From Apteryx mantelli (Eukaryota; Chordata; Aves; Apterygiformes; Apterygidae): a stretch of 64,000 nt of DNA. The stretch lies in NCBI RefSeq assembly GCF_036417845.1, contig NC_089978.1:136828288-136892287 (forward strand), read 5' to 3'. Shown here piece by piece: positions 22,801 to 33,400 of this stretch. The notes under the pieces were generated by a model that was given only the letters and a program-made list of their open reading frames with translations, did not search any database and was not told where the DNA came from. Positions within the stretch are counted from its first letter, which is position 1; each line of letters begins with the position of its first letter. The position numbers and the translations under genes were made by a program.

Positions 22801-25800
22801 AAAGATAAATTAGGAAAAAAACAATAAAGAAATCCCTCTTATGTTACTTAACAATATCAAAGAAACAAAGATAAATACATCACGGGGAAACTAAGAGCCA
22901 GAGAAAAAGTAGGTGAAGTTGTAAAATTAATAATGAGTCTAAAGCAACAATTAAAAGCTGGATTCACCAAGAAAAACATCACAAAAATCTCCAATAGTGT
23001 ATACCTTCCAAAGGTGGCTGTTGATAAAAGTCAGGTAGGGAAAAAATTTAATCCATACAAATTGACAGAACCAGATTATCAAAGACATTTTAAGTCAAGA
23101 AAGCAATTCACTTTTTTTTTTTTTTTACAGTTACTGTGCTGGAGTTACTAGAAAACTGATTAAAAACAAATGCAGTACCATTTTTAGTATGAACACATCA
23201 GAATCAACCAGGCAATCACCTATTTGTAATTACTGACAGTAGTTTCCTATGGCACTTTACAGCAGTAGATCACAAAACACTACAATTTCCAAGCTTAGTA
23301 AAATACTGCTGTGTTTTAATGAAAGAACCAGGAATTGCCCATCCTTTCTGGTGAGGTTAGCATGCATCCATTAGGGTATACTCACTGGCTACCATGCAAA
23401 GAAATAGAAACCTGAGTGTGTAAACATACATCTGCCCAGCAATCTTAATTGCTTTTTAAAGATAAAACCTCAAAAGGAAAGAACAAAATGAAAGCAGCTG
23501 ATGATATTTGTTTGGATAAAATAACTTTGCATTTGGTTTGGAATGGTAATCAAAATCTTAATTCAAATATACTTGACTAGCATCCTATGAACTAAAAATA
23601 GGCTCATAGGCTATGATCAGTAGAGACAGATATACTGAATCAGAAGAAATATCTACACAAGAAAGTGCTAAATTTAGCCTTTTTAATCTGTATCTGTGAT
23701 CTAAAAAAGGGCAGCACCTATCGCATAAATGGAATTCACAGATAATGCTAAACAGAAAGTAGTTATGTGTAGAAGCACAGGAGAAAAAATAATAATTTTA
23801 CCAGAAAATAAAAAAGAAGAGAACTTATATAAATGCAAGTCCTATGGCCTGTACTTTTCAAAAAGTGTTGACATCTGTTGATGAACAATTGGAAGAGCAG
23901 CTTTGAAATCACTGAGAACTGCAGATCCAGAGCCCTTCCATTCCTGCACATTGGAAGGGTTGGGCCTCATTTGCATGCCTGTTATGTAACAGCTCAGATC
24001 ATTTCTCTTTGAATTTTGCTGGGTTTTAAAGTGAGGGATGAGCGTAACACCACTGTTTATATTTGAAAAGGAACATGAGAGGCCTGTGTCTAATGCTTTT
24101 CGATTGGGGGTCATGCCAACCTGCTATAGTCTGTAGTAATGCAGTAAAGGGTAAGGAGGAACACTGACTTCATCTCTTCTCCTGAACCAAAAAGACAACA
24201 TGGGGCTTGTTGTGTTAGATACTGCCAGGAGTAAGGAAAGCAGGTATATCAGGACACCTCGGTGAAGCTGCAGTGGAAGCTTCTCAGGCTCTGGGCTTTT
24301 CAGAGCCCTATGAATGAAGAGCAGTTAGGGTGTAACTTGGCTGGAGGGCAGCGGCTGATACCCTGAGTGGTCTAACATGGGTATTACATACAATAACAGT
24401 GTAGGGTTCCCCTGAAGAAAGCTTGTGCTCTGCTTTGTACTTCAAGGGTCATACCACTGAGAGCAACAAAAAAGTGTGCAAATCAAACAGATTCAACTGT
24501 TTCCTCCTTATTATGCATCATTATATTTTATGCAACAAGCAGAAGTATTACAAGCTATCCTTGATTTTTTAAATCATATTTTCCAACAGGCTACAGCCCA
24601 GCTGTGTCATACTATGCCTATCTTTTCATGGCTTTTTGTCCAAACCCTACAATCTCTGGCAAATCTTTACACAAATCTATTCATAAATGTAGCAAGTTGT
24701 AAACCAACATTAGCTAGGCTTGACCTGTTGGGAGGCTGTTCCAGAGTCTTGCTGCAACTAGTTGTTCTGGTGACATTTGATTGCCCAGGCTACTCTCTGC
24801 TATTCTGGATGTTCATCTTACTTGTCTTTCAGTCTGCATGGAATCTATTGCCAAAACTTTAATTTTCATCACTATTAATCATGCCTCTCAAGCTCTGAAA
24901 CCTTATTTTTGAATTCCCCTCCTTTGCGTAGTTACTGTCTTTACTTTCAAAACTATCAGATACCTCAACTGTATATCTTCTGAAAAAGGTCTCTCATATG
25001 ACTCAGGGTCTTTTCCAATGCCACGGTAATATAAACAAACCTTAAAGGACATTTGAAAAGAGGCTTAAAAGACGGGAGACTCAAACCTCTTTGCATACAG
25101 CAAAAAATTTTAAATCAGCATAGAGCATGATATGAGAAAATCTAGGTAAAAAGAGAGGTCAGGGACCCGATGACTTGGCAGTGCAGAGAACTTGTGTGTT
25201 AGTGCTGACCTGAGACTACAAACCCAGTACAGTATAGACTCATCAGTCAGGGGACAGAGGAAGAATCTCCATGATTTTGCTGTACCTCAGCTAATAAGAC
25301 CTGCTAGACTTGCTGGACCTGAACCCGATTTGATGCTTCTCTGTGCTCCCCAGAGTGTCAAGATCTAGGTTAGCATGCACAGAAACAGCTTTGCACCTCC
25401 CACAGATTTAATCTGCAATCTAAATAACTCATCCATGGGAAACTGAGAGTTGAGCGCGGCTAGAAATTTCTAGACCAAATGCACCCAGAAACCAGTCTTG
25501 TCTTTCTCTCTTACCCTCACCCCCACTTACTCCTCAGATTGAAACTGCACCAAAGCATGTTTATTTTGGGGCTGAAAGGCACGCTTTTTTAGAGGGGAAA
25601 CCTGATGATTTTGCTCTTTATTTAGGCTCTTTCCACTGTTTTCCTTTACCACTGGCAGAGCCAGGCTAAGGGTGCTGAAGTCTTTGTGTACTGTGCACAC
25701 ATGCAGTTTTATATTGGCACAGAGCAACTCCTGGCTCCTTGCAGAGCCAGGACAAACACAGCCTGCCTGTTCACAGACCAACTGCACACACTGCTGCCCA

Positions 25801-26039
25801 CTCCCCTGCAGCCTTCCCAGGCATCCCTTCCAAACTAATGGGGGGGGGGGTCTGAACTGCACGGACCAATGCCATGAGGTGGCAGTGGGGACTGGAAAAC
25901 CAACTCTGGAAGTACCGAGCATCACTCTGCAAGCCTCTTCCCTTCTACCCTCAGCACTGGCTTTTGCCATCGAAGGGTCAAACATCATGTTGAGAAAGCT
26001 AAAGCAGAAAGCGCAAAATACGCAGCTGTCTTTTCCTCG

Positions 26040-26400
26040 GCTCTGGGGCCCATGTACGCCATACGGGCGTTCTCACTCAAAGCCAGCTCTAACTGGGGTC
26101 GGGCCGCCGCAAAGCACCCCTCTCGGCCGGCGGGCGGCCGCGGTTGGGGGCAGCACCGCCGCCGCTGCCGATGTGCGCCGCGCGCAGACAGCAGGGGCCG
26201 CTCTGGGGCAGGCAGAGAGCTTTTGGGGACAGCGCCCGCCCCCAACCACCGCCCAGGGCGCCTCGAGAAAGTGAGAGAACGAAGGAGGAAAAGAAAGTTC
26301 AGGAAGGGTCGGGAGCATGCCAGCAACCTCACAACTCTCACGGACCGCGCGGAGCGGGAAGCACGCAGAGTTGCACACGGTAGTCCAGGGAACCCGGCAT
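26040..26400. promoter_or_regulatory. CpG-rich block, possible separate promoter
   Basis: A dense cluster of CpG dinucleotides and GC-rich runs ('gggccgccgc', 'ggcggccgcgg', 'gccgccgctgccg') lies about 1 kb upstream of FKBP4 and is separated from its promoter by an AT-rich gap of roughly 0.6 kb. It could be the TCAF promoter, since that minus-strand gene needs a 5' exon upstream of 17255. It could also be a distal part of the FKBP4 island. The TCAF link is inference. Confidence 0.45.
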
Positions 26401-26974
26401 TAATGGTTTGCAGTAGAAAGTTTAACGTTGTAAAACCTTAGCTTTTGATTTACTAATTTATGTCAAAATTGCCAGACAGGATCCTGGTCTGATACTACAT
26501 CATTGCAAGTTGCAGATACTTTGGCTGAAGGTAGCACGCAGCACCATAACCTTTGTGCTGATACAAATAAGCGGCAGAATCTGGCCTGCTAATTCCACTA
26601 CACTTGTACTAAAAATCTTCATTTTCAAAGCGGGTTTCTTTTTTAATGAATGCAAATCCACAACAATGCCATCAGTCTGGCAGTGGGTCAATGCACAAAA
26701 CCAGTGGCAGGACTTACCCCCATACAAACGTTTTACAACTCAAAGGTAATTCTTAGCCAAAGAACTTGTGTCAGAAGCACACTAAGCCTGCTTCCACCTT
26801 TCCTGACTCAGTTTTAAGCATATAGTTTTCCAACGAGATTCCCCAGCCTGGCAAGCCAAGAGATGTGCAAGCTACCCCCACTACCGCTTCTGAGAAGGCA
26901 CTTTGCTTTGTACTTATTTGTGCTTTCACATAAATCTAAAATATATAGCAGAAAAAAGATTTGCTGTGCGCTGA

Positions 26975-27357
26975 TGACAACGCGCCCGCCCACTAGGCGA
27001 CTCTTCCCTTCCCCCTTGGCCGCGTAATGCGTACTTTCTCCTCAAGCCCTGGCGCGCTCAGGCTTTTTAAATCCTCTCGTTACCTCTCTAGAAACTTCTT
27101 GGCCCCTCCTCCCCTCCCCTGTCTCCTCCCCTTCCGCATCGAGCTCTGGGCCAGCGCTGCGCTGGAGGTAGAAACGGAGGAGGCGCGCGCCTGCCCGCTG
27201 TCCGCGCGCCGCCGCCGCAGCCAGGGCGCGAGCCGGCCAGCGCGGGAGTCGCGCGCGGCAGCCGCGCGCAGTCGCAGCCAGCGGACGAGGGCTGAGGCCG
27301 CTGCGGACCCCGCGTCGACCCCCCCACACCTCCGCAGCGGTGGCAGAGGCAGGCGGG
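26975..27357 (+). promoter_or_regulatory. FKBP4: FKBP4 CpG-island promoter and 5' UTR
   Basis: GC and CpG content rise sharply from about 26975, with Sp1-like 'cgcccgccc' near 26982 and C-rich Sp1/KLF-like runs at about 27103-27135. High CpG continues past exon 1 to about 27900. No TATA box is obvious next to the start. The start ATG at 27358 has G at -3. A short GAAACTTC at 27091-27098 has the inverted-pentamer layout of a heat-shock element, but a clear third pentamer is missing. The transcription start cannot be fixed from sequence alone. Confidence 0.7.
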
Positions 27358-27441
27358 ATGACGGCGGAGGAGATGAAGGCGGACGGGGCCCCTCTGGAGG
27401 GGGTGGACATCACCCCTAAACGGGATGAGGGCGTTCTCAAG
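27358..27441 (+). CDS. FKBP4: FKBP4 exon 1 (coding part)
   Basis: Encodes 28 residues, [10 protein letters not shown]...DEGVLK, ending in phase 0 at donor GTAACC. The N-terminal MTAEEMKA and GVDITPK match FKBP52; the linker between them is shorter than in human. Confidence 0.97.
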
Positions 27442-30400
27442 GTAACCCGGCGGCTGCTCGGCACCGTTCTCGGCTCTGGCTTGCGGGGCCGGCGGGAGGG
27501 TTTCGTGGACAAGGCGTGAGGTGCCGGTCTGGCGCGGCACCCCGGGGACCCCTGAGCGCGCGCGCTTTCCCCCTGCCCGCCGCCCCGGCGCTTGTCGGGC
27601 TGCGTGATCCCTTTTTTTTCCCCCCTTCCTTCCTTTCTCCCCTTCCTCCCCTAAGGGCACGGCTGTTACCTGGCTACCCGCCGCCCGGTAGACTCGTGCG
27701 GACCTTGCAGTTAAATATTAGCCACGCCGCCCCGGGGCAGCGGGCGGGACGGCGCTCCGCCTTGCGCGCGCAGCCACGTGCGCGTGGGCTTGCGCGGCTG
27801 CGGCGGGGGGGACTCCTCGGACCGGCCAGCGGGCGCCCCCCCCTTACCGGAAAGGAGATACTCTGCTCGCGGCGAACCGGGCTTTCAGCCTCCAGCTGGG
27901 AAGGTTAAAACGGATTGCGAGGAGGAGACGCTGCTCGATGCCTTTAGGTTGCTGCACGACGCGCATGTGGGCGAGGGGGCGATCAGAAAGTTGTGTGCCT
28001 TTGCAGTTCTCCCAGAGTGTGCTTCTGTCCCCACTGCTCGCTTGTTTGGGGGAGTGTTGATTGTTTTTTTTTTTTCTTACAGCATGTGTTCTTGGGGACA
28101 GGGACGTTTAAAAAAAATAAAAATGGAAAAGTATAATGTATATTTTGTATTCATCCGTAATTGGTATAAAGTAATGGTGCTCTTCGAACCTGACCTTAAG
28201 AATCTGAAAAAGAGGCTCTCCATCTTGGTGGGAGCAATTTCTTAAACGTTAGATAGTGCCTTTTCACTTGGTCCTGAAGTAAATGTAGTCTCCATCTCTG
28301 TGGCAAGAGCCAGAAAGGCTGCCTTTTGTTCCATTTCATGGGAAAAATTAGCTATTAGCAAGCTGCAAGTGAGGCTGTTAGTAGCATGGACTGCAGAGCT
28401 AGTTGTGGTCACAGTTTCTGCTGTATATTCAGCATGCCAGTAGCCTGGCTTCTTTCTTCTGTACTTGCAAGACAGTTAATAGAAGCGGCAGAATTCATAT
28501 GAATAAGGGGGGAGTTACATTAACTTCCTCTTTTCTCTAAAATTTCCTATTTCCCAATCTGTAGAAGCTTCTTCAGTCTCTCTAGAAATTTTAATGTTAA
28601 ACAATCACTAGAAGCTTTTCCCCTTCCCCCTCCCCTTTTCCCCTTCCCCCTCCCCTTTTCCCCTTCCCCCTCCCCTTTTCCCCTTCCCCCTCCCCTTTTC
28701 CCCTTCCCCCTCCCCTTTTCCCCTTCCCCCTCCCCTTTTCCCCTTCCCCCTCCCCTTTTCCCCTTCCCCCTCCCCTTTTCCCCTTCCCCCTCCCCTTTTC
28801 CCCTTCCCCCTCCCCTTTTCCCCTTCCCCCTCCCCTTTTCCCCTTCCCCCTCCCCTTTTCCCCTTCCCCCTCCCCTTTTCCCCTTCCCCCTCCCCTTTTC
28901 CCCTTCCCCCTCCCCTTTTCCCCTTCCCCCTCCCCTTTTCCCCTTCCCCCTCCCCTTTTCCCCTTCCCCCTCCCCTTTTCCCCTTCCCCCTCCCCTTTTC
29001 CCCTTCCCCCTCCCCTTTTCCCCTTCCCCCTCCCCTTTTCCCCTTCCCCCTCCCCTTTTCCCCTTCCCCCTCCCCTTTTCCCCTTCCCCCTCCCCTTTTC
29101 CCCTTCCCCCTCCCCTTTTCCCCTTCCCCCTCCCCTTTTCCCCTTCCCCCTCCCCTTTTCCCCTTCCCCCTCCCCTTTTCCCCTTCCCCCTCCCCTTTTC
29201 CCCTTCCCCCTCCCCTTTTCCCCTTCCCCCTCCCCTTTTCCCCTTCCCCCTCCCCTTTTCCCCTTCCCCCTCCCCTTTTCCCCTTCCCCCTCCCCTTTTC
29301 CCCTTCCCCCTCCCCTTTTCCCCTTCCCCCTCCCCTTTTCCCCTTCCCCCTCCCCTTTTCCCCTTCCCCCTCCCCTTTTCCCCTTCCCCCTCCCCTTTTC
29401 CATTACAAAGAAGAAAAGCAGCAGGGCAGTAAAAACAAAATTCTGGCTTTAGCAAGACTTGTCTTCAGGGCACTGCTTCTACTTTCAGGAAAGATTTTTG
29501 GGACCAGACTGAAGATGTGTACCTGGTTCCTGTACCCTACTTTACCCATGTTTCTGCTAGCGTATTTTGGTGAGGGTTTCTAGGTTTCATATACAGCACA
29601 GTATCAAGTTAAAGTTGTCACATACGTGGCTGCCCACAAAGCTGCCTGCTGGTCTGTCATCTCAGCTCCCTGAACATTGTAAAATGCAATGTTATAATGC
29701 CTGTTTTCTTATTGCATGTACTACCTTTTGATGATAGGGGAGAACCAGGTAATAAAAAAGGAAAACACTGGCAAGAGAACTGAGGAAAGGTGTAACTTTG
29801 AACTGAAGAGGTATAAAAGAATGTAGAGGTCATGAAGTTAATCCAGTGTGCCTTTAGGGGTTTTATTTTTGTAGTGATGTAGAAATGCAGAATACACCTA
29901 CAGAAACCAAGGGTCTAACTCTCAACTAGTCTACACCAATCTTGTACTGGTATCATTTCACTGATTCCTGGAAAGTTCTGATTCGTTCATCAGTTTCATA
30001 TCAGGATAGTGTCCAGAGGTTTTTACCCGGTGGTGTTGAATGTACTTGCATCATTTCTAATGTAAGCATTTAAGTTCAGAAATAGAAATGAGTTTGCAAT
30101 CCCAATATGAACAGAAAAGGCAGGATTTTGCATTTGAAAGGGAAGTGGGTTACCCTATTGAAAATACTGAGTATATGAAAAAAAGAAACTTGATTCCTCT
30201 CCAAAACAAATAAAATGTGAAAGAATAACATTATATAAATACTGAAAATGAGATATTCATGACTTTAATGTTGTCTAACTTAATATGACACTTGAAGAAC
30301 CTGGCATTTGAAAGAGCTTAGTAAATTCTCATTAAATGCAGTTACTTCAAAATGATTCCAAGTTGGCTGTCTTAAAACTACTAGTCTCTCCTAACAATTT

Positions 30401-33400
30401 CAGTCCTTTTTTTCCCTTCTCTATTTAAAGCATCATATAGTTCAAATTGGTTACCAGATTCCCATTATTTTCAAATGTGTCTGTTTACTTATCTCTTTCA
30501 GTTACAGTTGCTCGAATTGTCTTCCATGGGAAAAAAAAATTAATAAATTGTCTTAGTTCTGTAGCATTAAGAACTGCTGTAGCATTCAGGTTATGCAGGA
30601 TGAGGGGGTGGTGTAGTTAGATAAGGCATCCCTCCTTACATTGAGCCTTCTGTCTGTAGGTAACTGAGCGGATGTAACTTCTCTTCTGCCTCTACTGAGA
30701 TACTTTCAGCTTGTCAAGACATAAGCTACTGACAGCTTCTATTAAGACAGCTTCTGACAGAAGCTGTTCACATTTGCCTCTGTTTCAGGCTGAGGGTCCT
30801 AGAATTTCACTATCATAGTTGGGGGGGGGCACAAAACAGGAGATTCTGGTAGTAATTGGTTGCAGGAAGTTGCAATTTGGGAGTGAGAGTCCCAAGGGGG
30901 CTTGCACCTTCAGTGCAAACCTGCAATCAGTATAAAAGCATGGAGGAATATGATGTTTTCCAGATATGCATAGATGTAAGCAAGTAAGTTCCCCCATTAA
31001 TTCCCTTTTGCCTAGCTAAAGTAATGCCAAACTTTGGCTAGGAGCCAGGTGGTTTCAGTCAGTATTGGAGAAAAACAGAACTTGAACTTTATAAGTCCTG
31101 TTATTGGCAAGGCCTCGTATCCATGTTGCATGAGAGAAGTGGGCATTTTTCTCTATATACATTTTAAATGAATACCAGAGAGGTTGGATGAACTTGCTTT
31201 TTGTACAGTGTAGACTTAGTTGATGCTGATTTTGTTCACTAACCGGTAGCACCTCTTGAAAAGAATGTCAAATCCTTGCAGTTTTATATGTGAAATAGGG
31301 GTGCTGACAATCCATGTTATAGTTGTGGGGTGCCGAAATTAGTATTACAGTTACAGAATCACTGAGGTTGGAAGGGACCTCTGGAGATCATCTAGTCCAA
31401 CACCCCTGCTCAAGCAGGGTCACCTAGAACACGTTCCACAGGATCGCGTCCAGGCGAGTTTTGAATATCTCCAGAGAAGGAGACTCCACAACCTCTCGGG
31501 GCAACCTCTTCCAGTGCTCTGTCACCCTCGCAGTGAAAAAGTTTCTCCTCATGTTCAGATGGAACTGTCTGTGTTTCAGTTTGTGCCTGTTGCCTCGCGT
31601 TCTGTTGCTGGGCACCACTGAAAAGAGTCTGGCTACATCCTCTTGACACCCTCCCTTCAGATACTTGTACATGTTAATAAGATCTCCTCTCAGCCTTCTT
31701 TTTTCCAGGCTAAACAGGCCCAGCTCTCTCAGCCTTTCCTCATAAGAGAGATGCTCCAGTCCCCTAATCATCTTTGTAGCCCTTCGCTGGACTTGCTCCA
31801 GTAGTGCCACATCCCTCTTGTACTGGGGAGCCCAGAACTGGACGCAGTTCTCCAGATGTGGCCTCAGCAGGGCTGAGTAGAGGGGGAGGCTCACCTCCCT
31901 CCACCTGCTGACAACACTCTTCCTGAGGCACCCCCCTCCCCCCACACCACCCCCCAGGATACCATTGGCCTTCTTGGCCACAAGGGCACATTGCTGCCTC
32001 ATGGTCAACTTGGTGTCCAGCAGCACTCCCAGGACCTTCTCTGCAGAGCTGCTTTCCAGCAGGTCAGCCCCAGCCTGTCCTGCTGCAGGGCCTTATTCCC
32101 CCCCTCGGTGCAGGACCCTGCAATTGCCTTTGTTGAACTTCATGAGGTTCCTCTCCGCCCACCTCTCCAGCCTGTCCAGGTCTCTCTGAATGGCAGCACA
32201 GCCCTCTGGTGTATTGGCCACTCCTCCCAGTTTTGTATTGTCAGCAAACTTGCTGAGGGTGCACTCTGTCCCTTCATCCAGGTCATTGATGAAGAAGTTG
32301 AACAAGACTGGACCCAGGACTGACCCCTGGGGGACACCGCTAGCTACAGGCCTACAACTGGACTCTGTGCCGCTGATCACAACCCTCTGAGCTCAGTTCC
32401 TGATTGTTACTGTGTTAGCTGATAGAACTAACCTGTGTTGGGGTGAAACTGTTATCTTTGTTAAACTATAGAGTAACCTTCAAGAATCTCAAATTCCTTG
32501 CATGCAACATCTATTCTAACAAGGAACTGGTACATTTTTGTTGTTAAAATGCTTTGCGTAGAACATGGAAATTTGGGGTAATGATACAGTGTTGGTAAGG
32601 AAAGTACCATAAGCAGATAAAGTAAAAAAACTTGCCTATGGCTTTATCTACATTTCACAAACATCTAAAATTTGCTGGGGAAGGATAAGTGACATTGTTA
32701 ACTATGGATGCGGAGATCTCTAAGCTAGTGCCAACTGTGGCCATTCAAGTTCTCATATCACAGCAGAGTTGTCTTGAGTGTCCATGCATTTGCAACACTA
32801 CTAATCTGTAATATATTTCCAGTTAACCTGCAAATCTCATATCAACTGAAGATGATAATGTGTACACCTAAATAAATGGAATTAATGTCCAGTTGGCGAA
32901 CTTAGTTTTCATCATCTTAGTGTCACTTACTCTTTTTCTCAGGTTGTCAAGAGAGAAGGCAGTAGGACAGAGTCTCCAATGATAGGTGATAAAGTGACTG
33001 TCCATTATACAGGATGGCTTCTTGATGGCACAAAATTTGACTCCAGTCTGGACAGGAGAGACAAGTTTTCATTTGACTTGGGGAAAGGTAATGTTTGATG
33101 TTGACTAGTCTTAATGATGCTGAGATGAGGATTCCCTGCATGTGTGGCTCCTTTGTATGTTAAAGTTGCTATTTTAACTTGTTCTCAAAATGTAAGGTTT
33201 TTTCTCTTAGAATGGCCCAATCAGAACTGCTTTGAGAACTTTCTGAATTGGAAAAAATATATGCATAACCACTTCATGAGGTTTGTGAAGAATTTGGAGG
33301 ACTTCAGACAAATGACCCCAAGGGAAGCAAACTCACCTTCATGGGAATTCACCCTGAAATGTAATGATAAAAGTTAGTTAAATAGCCAGCATGTGCATTT

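Larger units (their letters stand above)
17256..26039. other. Intergenic or 5' intron region of TCAF; no gene recognised
   Basis: About 8.8 kb of AT-leaning sequence with only short open frames and no protein family I recognise. It should contain the missing 5' untranslated exon or exons and promoter of the minus-strand TCAF gene unless those lie in the CpG block at 26040-26400. It holds a MIR-like relic at 17965-18135 and a 17-bp tandem duplication at 19851-19882. A 15-T tract lies near 23112-23126. Confidence 0.5.

Noticed and set aside
25672-26274. 200-codon plus-strand open frame entering the CpG block
   Set aside because: GC-rich composition removes stop codons by chance; there are no recognisable motifs and no splice partner.
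27042-27908. Several overlapping open frames of 130-190 codons around FKBP4 exon 1
   Set aside because: They are CpG-island artefacts in alternative frames; the FKBP4 frame starting at 27358 is the one continued by splicing.
28615-29400. Possible CRISPR array because of many perfect short repeats
   Set aside because: Units are head to tail with no unique spacers, in a eukaryotic intron.
28547-29455. Long minus-strand open frame with a 20-residue Gly/Lys/Glu/Arg repeat (302 codons)
   Set aside because: It is the minisatellite read as codons. A purine-only strand contains no T and so cannot contain a stop codon; the open frame is automatic.
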